This document shows, piece after piece, positions 1-10,900 of a stretch of DNA of 29,422 bases. Source of the stretch: Zygophlyctis sp. KS116 (lineage: Eukaryota; Chytridiomycota); contig BAAFSQ010000115.1 of the NCBI GenBank assembly GCA_054661495.1, forward strand, positions 1-29,422. Direction: 5' to 3'. The notes under the pieces were generated by a model, which saw nothing but the letters and a program-made list of their open reading frames with translations, did not search any database and was not told the DNA's origin. Made by a program: the position numbers and the translations under genes. Position 1 is the stretch's first letter; each line of letters opens with the position of its first letter.

Positions 1-813
1 TCAAAGTTTATCCCATCTACTCGTGTGCCATCAAAAAGCAAACACAAAAAATAAACCATCAAAGAAGCGAAAAATGTTGGAATATCATCTTTAGATTTTA
101 TAGCACCAGGGTTTGTTACAAAATCAAACGACAATACACGACCGCACTGGATAGCATCTTCAATCCATCCATTCTTAAATTCAGCCTTTACCTTTTGCAT
201 CCCAATCATCTTGAGAAGAAATGTCTTTCCCATTCCTCTACTAGTACTGATAATGATTGGCCAAAACTTTTGAAGACGGATCCGTCTATTCATAGGATCG
301 GGGAGTGTAATATCATTAATTTTCCCCAAAACTTCATCTCTTCCAAGTAGCGTCAAGAAAGATTCACCATTAGGCGCAAAGAAGGGAAACTTTACTTCAG
401 GTTCTGCTGGAGGAACAAATGGAGGAAAAACAATTTCTACTATAAGTCTGCTGTGCGATTACCTAGATTTGGAACAACAACAATAAGAGCATCATCTTCT
501 GACTTTCCAAGATCATCCACAGGAGAATCTTCATCGAGCGGCTCTTCCTGTGATAAGAATTCTACTAAATTACCTTTTCTACAGCAGCGTCTCTCTTATC
601 AAATGATTGCTTGTTCTTAAAGACCAAGAGATCAGAAGCATGAATAGAAGAGAGTTTATTACTACACTTGACTTTGACAGCATCTCTAAACTGGTCAATA
701 ACAGCAGATTGAGGGAGAGAAACAGAAGTAGCGATTGTTCCCTTATATGGAAGACCATTAGCAGAGTCATAGAGATCAAACCAAAACATTTCAGTTGCGT
801 TTTTTCTTTTCAT
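1..813 (-). CDS. Crinkler (CRN) family effector, P-loop ATPase body, C-terminus cut by window edge
   Basis: Exons read 813-574, 547-463 and 439-1 on the minus strand; introns of 26 and 23 nt (548-573, 440-462) restore one open frame to the window edge. Exons 1-2 make a CRN header: WFDLYDSANGLPYKGT, then SDLLVF and ALIVVVP, the last matching the HVLVVVP-like end of CRN headers. Exon 3 begins a P-loop NTPase body with GRDEVLGKI and a Walker A-like STSRGMGKT. CRN proteins are host-directed, often nuclear effectors of oomycetes, chytrids and other early-diverging fungi, with a shared header and variable enzymatic body. I chose ATG 813 because the header homology starts just after it; ATG 789 is also possible, and the frame stays open upstream to about 1005, so the N-terminus is uncertain. 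I see no clear signal peptide. The header is nearly the same as that of the CRN at 28846. Confidence 0.8.
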
Positions 814-1122
814 TGAGGCCTGCGGTCCGAGACTGTGAATTCCAACTTTCCCGCTTATCAGTCCAACATTTTGGCGATCAAGGTTTCTGGTACCATGCAT
901 CGGTCGCTGAAAAGGTCTCATTGCTATTGTCTTAAAACTGTTTGCTATTTTAAAACTATTCAAAATCATTTCAACAATAGATTGTATGTCCAGTTGTAGG
1001 CACAAAGCAAGCCTCGTGGTTCTTCAACTTTTGTTTCTGCCGATAAATCCTAAGAAACGATCTAAATCTCCCTTTAAAGGATCGAACAGATCATTCAAAG
1101 TTCTAATCCTTACATTCACCTT
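814..1122. other. Intergenic region between CRN and FOCAD-like gene
   Basis: About 309 bp between the start of the minus-strand CRN and the stop of the minus-strand FOCAD-like gene. It must hold the FOCAD-like 3' end and the CRN promoter. The CRN frame stays open upstream through about 1005 and includes further in-frame ATG codons, so part of this stretch could be a longer CRN N-terminus. I see no tRNA, no repeat and no separate gene here. Confidence 0.5.
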
Positions 1123-4100
1123 TTAATGAACATTTTGAAAGTATACCTTTAATTTTGTTTCTTGGCTTAGATCAATAGTTTCATTTGACAAGTCCCAAAG
1201 TATTTCCTTTCCGTGAAATACAATTTCATCATTTCCCCATCCAAGAATGTTTTCATTTTCGATTGAGTAAGCAGGGAAATTCATACATGAATGTAAAATA
1301 TTTAAAACTCCCAAATTCCACATATTTAGCGCTGAATTGATTCGATTACTAGGTATAGATATCATAGCATCTAAGATGTAAACCAGCCATATTTCTAATT
1401 GTGATTTTGACAGACTGCACAAATGTGTTTTTAAAGCATTGCTACCGGCAGTTATTATCTCTAGTGAATCTGAACTGAAGCATTCCTGAAGGATAGATAC
1501 TAGAAATTTAATATCATCCCAATATAAAAAAGAAAACCAAACCCACGGTGGGTTTAGTTCATTTTGTCTCTGTTGAACTGAAAGATTTTGTGAGTTTGAA
1601 CAGATCAAACAAAAATTCCTGATAATCATGATCTCATCTGCAGAAATATCATTCGCACATTTTCCTATCCAATCAATTAAAAACGTAGTAATTTGGTAAA
1701 TCAACTCTTTTCCTAAAGTTTCAGGATAATTCCAGTCTTTTAGGCATATCTTTAAGGACTCTGATAGCGTAATCTAAAAGATTATAAAAAATATATACTT
1801 TATCCTGCACATTGGAACCGTAGAGGACAGCGTTCAGTAATTTTTTCACATTTTCAATGCATTCGGTATGAGGAATATATGGCGATAACAGAAAATCTTT
1901 TATCTTTGAAAATCCGGCAAGCTGTAAATAATTTCCTATTCCATCGAGTGATGTAAGAAAAGAAGAGTCCTCCATGCCGATTGAAATGAAAGTTTGAGAA
2001 AAATAAGAAGAAAGGCTGATGGAGTCTGATAAAACTGAATGCTTGGCTGCAAATCTGAATAGCATCAAGTTCAATTCAGGAATAAATTTAGATACATGTC
2101 CTAGCATTCTGGTCCAATCAACTCTTGGCAATGGGGCGCTGACATTCATAAGTGACTCTAAAAATACCGAATCGTTGACAGATTTGGTACAGCATAATTT
2201 GTCGAATACAAATCGGATAATACTATTATCTGCATCTAGCCTGGAAAGATCTTTAGATTCAACTGAGCTCTGATCCCCCAAATAATAAGATCGCGTTGAT
2301 GAGAGACTAATAAATAATTTTGCCAGCGCCCAGGATGAAACACGTATTACTTTAGGATCAGACAATGTGGAAATAATTTCTACAAGGAGTTGGCAAAATG
2401 CAAACTTTTTAGAAACTATTAGTAAATTTCGGTGGATAGAAACGACTAGTAATAGCAATGCATTGATTTTTTCCATTGCGATGCTGGTCTTTGATTGTAG
2501 CGTTTCCTGAATAACATTCAATACCCTGTCTAATACCTCCGAATTACTGCTTTGCAAAATATTCCAAAGTATGTACAGATATTCATCAGTTCCCTTTTCT
2601 ACATTAAGATTCTCTAAATACTCTCCGAGTTTTTCCGTCTGTGCATCCTCCAAAACAAAATCTCTTACAACTGGAATTTGCAGTCCAATTTTACATATTT
2701 CGCTCATCTGCGAGCAGTCTATGAGAGAATTGGAGATATTCTCACGAAAACTCCTGAAGAATGATAAAACACAAGTAGAGGAATTCTCTTTTCTTGTTTT
2801 CAGCTTGAGAATTACAGAGCTCAAAATTGGAAATAATCTCTTTGAGAATCCCTCCATGATGGAGATTTCAGATAATGTTTTTGGAAGTAAATAGCATATA
2901 ATGCACGATTTCATATCTGACCTTAAAATTAAAAATAGATTATCCTACCCAAATTCTGATTCTAGCATTAATTCGATGAAATCAACTTTTCTTTTAATAT
3001 CATGGCTATTAAAAATGGATGACAAGTCTGCCATCACCATTAAAACCGAAATTTGTAAATCACGGCTAGTCTTATAATCTTCTGGGATAAATCCGGAAGA
3101 ATTCAACTTTAAATGATTAAAAAGTTGGTCAAAACATTCAACTGCTAGATTGTATGCGCCCAGAATTCCTAGTTTAAATGCGGAACTTATAAGTGCTGTA
3201 ATTTAGTAAAGAATATTTACATCCAATGCAGTAAAGTAAGTTAGATGCTGACTGAGGTGTTGATGAATTTATGATTTTTTCTTCAATTAAAGATGAATAA
3301 GCTGTTGAAATGATTGATTCAATTTGATTGATCTTTTCTACATGACTAGCACATTTTGAATTTTCATATAGGTTGCAAAGATAGCAACTCCAGAAATTCT
3401 CCAAAAAATCACAAATATTTAAAATTTGCCAGATACTGTCCATATTCATATTTTTTATAACCAATACGGCTTCTCTTAATTCTAATAAATTTTTTGCTGT
3501 GATAAATGGGCAGTCAACTACTGATAAGAAACACAATGCACTTTTTCGTGTTGGATTCATTCGCCCGGCAGCTATTTCCTTTCTTACAGAAGCCATAATG
3601 GATTTTTTGAAGTTGATAACCATTTTTTCTTCATCACTTATCTCCTTTTCCTGCCCAGCTGTCCGATCGCCCTTTAAGAGCCCACGCCGCATATTTGAAG
3701 CTTCATCGTTGATCAATCTTCTTAATAACATCATATCCTTTCCTAAAAATTGATAGCTATTTATGAATGTAATTGAATTTATAATAGAATCGACAGGAAA
3801 GCATGATAAACATTCTGATACGATTGCTTGAATCTCCAAGCTTTTGTGTGTTAAATTTGGAAGTAGATGATGATTTAAAATATCATTCCGAAATTCCTGA
3901 AAAGTTTCGGATACTAGAATTTAGTTTTTTGTTGGTCATACCATTTGAAGACTGCCCTACTAAACCGAAAAATCGTATTATTTCAAAAAGGATGATATCA
4001 GGCAACTTGCTTTCAAACCGTTCGATAAAAGGTTTTAGAGTAACATCCCAGACTTACGTTAGAAGATCTATATACCTGCTTGAAGATCAATCACGTCATC

Positions 4101-5739
4101 GTTAACACATAAATTCAAACCAAATAGAAAATCAGCATGAGATTTCTCTGAGAAGTACAGCGATGAAAGCCCATTCAATATAAGTGCAACCAAATCCTCT
4201 GTATCTTTACTCTGGTGCTCACAACAAGATCTAACCGTATAAACTATTTTTAAATAACCTTATCGCCCAGGATAGAGCTCCCTCAACTTTTGAGTCTTTT
4301 ATAAGAGCTAATTTCCATTTCTGCATCGTTTCACCCAAAATCGATCTTAGTTTTGGCCAAATCCTTGGGTATCCTTTCCATATATAGTACATTGAAAGAA
4401 TCCTACTAGATGTATCTTCAAGAAGGAAAACAGAGTTTATCCCTGACATAACCATAAAAGGATCTTTTGATTTAGAAATTATAGTCGGAATAATATTAAC
4501 AAAAAGAAATGAGTGAGTGTCTTGAGAAAGCCGATTGCACGAATAAAGAAGAAACGAAAACTTTGCCAATGAATAAGGCTGCGATGTTGCAAGTAAATTC
4601 AGAGCCGCGTACTGAATAGACTTTTTTGAATGAAATACAAGAGAGGATAGTATTAATGTAGATAAGTATTCCCTTTTTGGCAAGTAAAATGAATTTAGAT
4701 CATATTCCGTTACTGAATGCATTTCAAATATGGGACCAATCATATTGAATATAACATCTCCAAAATCTTTTGCGTGATATTCAAAGTCATTGATTTGATG
4801 AAGATACTCTTTTTCTATCCCAGAGAAAGTCCAATCCACCAATTTTACTAGTATTTCTAAAGTCAGAGTTTAAAGTAACTCACCATTTTCACAAGTTTTT
4901 TCCGTCTTAACTTTAGTTAGAGGCCAAACCAATAGCCTTTTTAATACAATTGTATTTATTTGAATATCCCATTTTTCTATTCGCCGCCTAGCATTGTCCA
5001 ATATGGAAACCCACACGGAACAAACCTCTTTATCGAGAGAGTTAGATAAAACTATGGCCGAACAAAAAATCACTGCAATCTCTGATTTCCATGATGATTC
5101 CCTATAATCCCAATTTCTAATAAGTAAAGATATTTCCATTATTGGATATCCCATTTCAAATCTCGTAATCAAATGATCCAAAAATAGTTCAAACTGACCA
5201 TTCCCAGTAGTTATTTTGATAAGCCTTAAGCAAGTTGAAAAGTACTGTTGAATTGGTTTTTTCGGAAGAATCTCCAATACATCATGGATAATACGCACGA
5301 CAAATGACTTTTGTGGCAAATCGGATATCAAATCTATGATATCATACTGAATAGCCCGAATATCATGAATGGCTTCCGAATCCTGATCTTTCCTAGTTAA
5401 AGAAAATAGATCCAGTATAAATTCCTTTAAAAACATTAACTGTGCATCACTCTGCTCATGCGACCAAAGATAATCAATTATTTGAGGCCAATCTTTTGAT
5501 ATTTCGGACATGGCCCAAGAAAAAGGATGCTGTCCGTTGACTCTTGATAATGTATTATGATATTTACAGAGAATTGAAGGAAATATTGCATGTTCTCTTA
5601 ACGTCTTAATATTCCATTGCAATTCTGCTTCAATCAGCAGTTGGGGAAATTTAATGCGGTCGATATCAGCCTCCTTTAAATTCTTTAAACTAGATCGTAC
5701 TATATTAGGATGAAAACAAAACAATTCTTGATTTTGCAT
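1123..5739 (-). CDS. FOCAD: Focadhesin/RST1-like HEAT-repeat protein
   Basis: Eight exons on the minus strand (5739-4884, 4856-4259, 4230-4076, 4052-3942, 3913-3221, 3195-2949, 2921-1799, 1773-1123) join through introns of 23-28 nt into one 1477-aa frame; human FOCAD has about 1800 aa. The protein is helical throughout with no membrane segment. Stretches recalling FOCAD in the same order are an N-terminal HPFSWAMSEISKDWP block, a central NMRRGLLKGDRT block (cf. MPRGIYHSALKGG), an SSWALAKLF helix and LPRVDWTRML (cf. PPVNWAALL). Animal FOCAD and plant RST1 support the cytoplasmic SKI complex in exosome-dependent mRNA decay. The second intron has an unusual GTTATT donor. Identity rests on remembered motif similarity; another HEAT-repeat family is the alternative. 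Its start is 21 bp from the stop of the gene upstream on the same strand. Confidence 0.62.
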
Positions 5740-5760
5740 GCGGCAATCAACTTGTATCGG

Positions 5761-7587
5761 TTAGGTCCGATTAACATAAACAGGGAAATACACTTCATCA
5801 GTGCTAATATCACTGATATTTTGATCACTGCATTCTCCAGATTCAACATCAGATTCCTCTAAACGCATAGGTGCAGAATAATCTACTGAATCATGTCGAG
5901 GATTGTCAATCGAGAGTGTGTTTTCCCTATTAGCTGTAGTAATTTCGGTTTCAGAATGCAAAGTCTCGTCATGAGTAGAAATGCCTTGTTCTATTTGTTC
6001 AGGCTCCTCTAGAAAATCATCCATATCTTGACTGGTTTCAGAATCTTGATTATCAACGTGACCATATTCTTTATTAGAAGAGCTTCCAGAGGACTCTTGA
6101 TGATCAACAGATTCTTCTATTTCGCAAACTTCCATTTCACTCTGTTCGTCTTGATTCCTATTAGATTGCTCAGAGTTATCATCTCTATCAGTCCATTCAT
6201 CTGTTTCAGAAACTTCAAAATCAGGAGGAGTCTTCAAATGATACATTCTTGACCAAGGAATATTTGGATAAAGTACATTGCTAGGTTGTCCTTTAAAGTG
6301 AAGAGTGCAACTAGAGTTAGTTTTTAAAAGTTACGTTTTATTATCCAAGTCTTGTAAAACAACATTGGCTTCATAATTTTGTCCATCAATCCTAAGACAT
6401 TAAATAACTTTATATACCAATGACATGTCACTAAAGTCCCTTTAATAAAGGTTTTACCTAAATCCATCAACTGTTTTTCTTTTTGCTTGTTTTTCTCATT
6501 TTGTTTGAGCTTATTATGTTTTACACTAGAAGTTAAGACTCTTTAAAGTACCAATAAAATGCCAGAATGTCGTCTTCATCAATTAATAAGTCCATTTGAT
6601 CAGCACATGAAGGATGAATAGAGTTTGAACACTTGACACACTGAATACATGCACCATAGTTTGATCCTTTTTTCCTGCAAGCTAAACAAGAGAATGACCA
6701 TCTTTCATGTGGGATATTTTCCACACCTTGAACTAGTTCTTGATACTCATCTCCCAAAGTATTTTCAGTGAAAATTATCTCTGTTTCTGGCATTAGTTCT
6801 GCGCACAGTCTATGAATCATCCTTCCACCAACAGTATGTAAAAAAGGTCCAATACTTGAAGGACAAAGAATACACTTGTCAATCTTATCATTCGGAACAA
6901 TTGCAGGCTCCTGATTCCTTTTTGCTTTAAGCTTTGGCAGAGTATTATCTGGCAGAGTATTATCTGGCAGAGTATTATTTTCCTTTTTGATCCTTGATTT
7001 TCTTTGTTGATCCATTTCAAGCCATGCCTTCCACTTATATTTTGATCGTAACTCTCCTGTTTTCCTAAACCTAACCGCCAGCCTTATTTTTGAGTCCGGA
7101 TTATCCCAATGTTTATCAACAAAATCCTGAAAAAAAGGATCGCTATCATTCCATAATTTCAAATTTGGATCATCTGAATCAATAATCAACTATAGTTAAA
7201 ACTAGAAAATTTTTACCATTTTACTCTCAAAAAAGTAGAGTAAAAGTTGATCTGAATCCACTTGATCCTTTAACCGTTCATCATACTGATCCTTTGGAAC
7301 AATCATTGCAGGCCATAAAACCTCTGTATCTGGAAAATCCGGATAATATATAGCCATTGAATGATTTCTAATAAAATCACCTAATTTTTAGTTTTTCCTA
7401 GAATACTATTAGTAATATTATTATTAGACTCAATGTCTGGACACAATTTCCTCTTTTTTGATGCTCCAGGATCCTTCATTGGATCTTTACAAATTTCAGT
7501 AATTACATCAAGATTATATTGGGAGATTATATCCCTACTTTCTAGATCCGATGCAAGATCTAATAATTTGTTTAAAAGAGAATTCAT
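5761..7587 (-). CDS. Chromatin reader: PWWP-like, extended PHD and KDM4-like Tudor segments
   Basis: Exons 7587-7407, 7380-7217, 7189-6552, 6525-6418, 6391-6335 and 6310-5761 give 565 aa. Residues about 70-150 look PWWP-like (LWPAMIV, YFFESKM, PFFQDFV). Residues about 220-320 form an extended PHD finger: CILCP, HRLCAELMPE, SCLACRKK, GACIQCVKC and HPSCA supply the Cys/His ligands. A Tudor-like stretch follows (VTCHWIDGQNYEANVV, LYPNI), close in order and wording to the ePHD-Tudor half of KDM4 demethylases. There is no JmjN or JmjC domain. The last ~160 residues are acidic, Ser/Asp/Glu-rich and disordered. A 27-nt stretch (6431-6457) has GT...AG ends but no stop when retained; I kept it as coding because it extends the Tudor match. 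Likely a nuclear histone-mark reader; partners unknown. Confidence 0.72.
6936..6980. repeat. 15-bp coding minisatellite, three copies
   Basis: Three tandem 15-bp units, GGCAGAGTATTATCT on the plus strand, the last with one change. On the minus strand they encode repeated NTLPD in the linker between the PWWP-like and PHD segments. The unit is a multiple of three, so copy changes keep the frame. This looks like replication slippage in a disordered linker. Confidence 0.9.
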
Positions 7588-7941
7588 TTTTAGCCCCTAC
7601 CCTGGTATCTCATGAGTAGGTTGTAAATAGTAAAAGAAAATCAGGGTCAGGTCTTTACAAAGAAAATGATGAAAACTTTTACATTTGAAGTCTGAGATTT
7701 CTCTTTTTAGAAATTTGTTGAAGTAGGACTCGTTTTGAGTTTTTCTTCTTTTAGACCTAAAGATTTTGTAATGTCATAGTTACTCTGATTCTTTATAATT
7801 TTTTATTAAATTTTACAATTCTTAATTTCCCATTTCCATTCTTTATTCCCAAATCCTTTATTTTAATGTGTTTTTGAGTTTTTGAGTTTACAGTAGAAGT
7901 AGAGTTTTGAGGAAGAGTCACTTTAAATCTCTAAAGAAGAG
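7588..7941. promoter_or_regulatory. Divergent promoter between PHD/Tudor gene and SZT2
   Basis: 354 bp between two divergent ATGs (7587 minus, 7942 plus). It is strongly AT-rich, with poly-T runs near 7790-7865 and a small direct repeat TTTTTGAG at 7871-7886. Near the minus-strand gene there are several CCCTA/AGGGT-like words (7597-7655). There is no long open frame and no RNA gene I can recognise. The promoter role is inferred from position. Confidence 0.55.
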
Positions 7942-10900
7942 ATGCTCAGAGTAAAGAATCCACTATTTCTTAAACAGTCTGATGTATTTCTATCTGGTCT
8001 ATTGCCTTTATGGATGAATGTTGAGCATGTTGGACCATTTTCTTATGAAAATACTGGAGGGAATGTAACTCTAGTGTCGGATCGTTACAGAGTGGTTTTT
8101 CTGTTGAATTTCTCTCATTCTATGCGTTCAGTGGATTCAGTCACTGGAATGATAAAATCAAGTCTGGCATTTGAAACTCTTTGTAAATGTTTAACTGGAC
8201 TATTGCAGACATGGTCAAATTCAAAATTATTTTATAGATTTTCAGTAATTGCTCATGGATCTTCTTGTAGAATTAAAATATTAATTCAAGATATTCAGCC
8301 TACAAGGGATAATATTAATGAATTTTTAAAGGAAATTTATGATGCAGCTTTAGAGTTTGAAAATGGACTTTATGAATTAGAAGATACAGATTTATTTTCT
8401 ACATTTGAACAAGGATTGGCTGCATTGGATTTATTACCAAAAGATCATTTACCGGTTTTGGTTTATATTACAGATGGTGTGTCTGTTGCGAGAAATTCTT
8501 CAAAACTAATGGGTAAAAGTCATTTGCCAATGAGATTAGTAAGTATTTCTCTTTATAAAATTTAGGTATATGGAAAAGTATCATTGTCAATCATTCAAGT
8601 TGGTTCAGAAAATGGTTATACTCCAAATTCTCATTTTGGGAATGTTGCGGATAATGAATTATTAAGATTTATTTGTATTTTACTCTCTGGACGGTTTTTA
8701 TACGCATCGGATACTCCTTTAATAACTATTGGAGACTCTAAACCAAATTTTTATCATGTACAATTATTGTTTAGAGAAGCGGATTACTCAAAATTGATTT
8801 CATTAAATGCAGATTCTGAACGTTATTTTGCTATTCAAGGGAATACTCCAAAAAGATTGGTTGATATTCCAAGATCTACTGTTATAAATGCTAGAGATAT
8901 TAAGCATTCTAATAAGATTTCACAAGATGAAATAGATTATCCTTGGAAATCTAATTCTCTTCCACCAATAATTTCTGAAATACTAACAAGTGTTCGAGAA
9001 TATAATTTGCCTTGTTGGATTACTTCATCTCGACTCATTAGTGCTAGAATTAGAGAGGGATTTATTTTAAGATCAATTAATATTTCAAAGAGAAATAAGA
9101 TTGAAGTTACACTCACAAAGCCATGGGATTTACATGTTACTATACTATACACAATTAAGGCTTATAAAGGATGGAGTTCTTTTTTTCCAATGGATCCAAA
9201 TTTGGCACCTTCAAGATCTGGTAAACCGTTAAAGGTGGAAGTCAATATTCTAGCGCATCATTCTTTTGCGATTTTGTTTGTGAATACCTATATGATTGGT
9301 CAAAGTACAAATCCGGCTATAGAAAACTTGTATTCTAGATTAATGAGATTAGATGAACATTTAAAGCAAATGTATGCACTTGATGATGCAATGTCGGTAT
9401 GTACCAATTATTTAATGAAAATAGACTATAAGCTCAATTGAATATTTTTATGCAAATAATCTTGATAGTAAATCAAAGGGAAGCATTACTTCAGATATGT
9501 TTAATAAGGAGTTGAAAGACTACTTCTTGTTTATTTATCAAAATATGTTGCCTTTTAAATCAATTTTTGATTATTGGAAGACAGATTGGATACTTTACTC
9601 AAGAGAGTCAATGATGGGGATAAAGCGCCAGGCTGCTATTATTTACCTGACTGAATTTTTCTCAAAATGGTCTGATGTTACGATAGATAAACATGCATAT
9701 GCTAAAATGATCATCAATGATCGAAAATATGACAAGCAAGAGTCCAAAAAAAGCTATGGATATGTTCTTGTCAAAATTGTTATGAAAACGGAATTTGTTG
9801 CTACAACCAGTCTGTATTTCTACAATGCTGATATTGAAGAACGTTCAAAAATAATACATAGTCTGCAGGCAGACTTGGACCATACATATTTTCCAGGAAC
9901 CATATCTAAAGTGATGGTTCGATGTAAACGTCCTCTGCGCGATCTTTTGGTATCATACATACCGGTGGCTGATTCTTCAAATGAGCTCTCTATTTTAGTT
10001 CCCAAAGTAAGAGAAACATTATTACGATCACGATGGATTTGGTGGAAAAATGCCAATTCTAATTCATACTTTAATCGCATCAGGGAGATGATTGATACCT
10101 TGTACCGGCGTAGGATTTCAGAGGGATTTAATACTGTTTTTGAGTCACAAAATTGCATATCATTTTACATGGAGCATGAATATAGTGATATTAACTGCAC
10201 TACTGTTAAATTATTCTCTATTCAATATATCATTTTGGTTACTGAAGATTATATAGCTACTGAACTTTGGTCAGAACCACTGAAGAGAACTGCAGATATC
10301 TTTCCAAGAAATTACTTACATTTAGAATTTAAAAACAGAATTTTTCGGTCTGATTATATTGCTATAACATACTCTAAAACATACAGCATCATCGAAAATT
10401 ATTTGAATTCAGTTGAAAACCAAAAAGATTTAACAAAACAAATGGTCGTAAATATTACAAAATGCATGTCAGAAATGTCTCTCAATCATTTTGAGGACTA
10501 CGAGGTTCCGATTGATTGTAATATATATCCTCTCTTGAATAAGGCGAATATTTCGATCATTTCATTTTCTTTTTCATTTCCTGGAAGGAGTGAGCAAGAA
10601 TCAATGCAGAAGTCTGGGACCAACACACTACGTGAAAACTTGGAATTATTTTTTGGATTTTTTTTACGCTCTTTAGGATTGTTTGCTTTTCCTATCATTG
10701 CGGAAAAGAATTCTGAGGAGTTTTTATTTTTAAATCATATGGACAAATCTCTTAGTGAAGAGATTTTGAACTTTAATGGCGAGAACTTAAGATTCTGCGA
10801 TTGCAAATATTTCGTGAAGAAACTTAATAATGAAAGATTCGCCATCCTTCTCGTACCGTCTCCTGAATCGCCGAATTTCTATCAATATGTATCGGATTCT

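Noticed and set aside
607-816. Plus-strand open frame opposite the left CRN header
   Set aside because: It is antisense to a well-supported CRN exon; the right CRN shows a similar antisense shadow because the sequences are related.
5740-5760. Joining the PHD/Tudor gene and the FOCAD-like gene into one protein
   Set aside because: Several GT...AG splices are possible across the 21-bp gap, but all land in the wrong frame for the FOCAD-like ATG region, so two genes are more likely.
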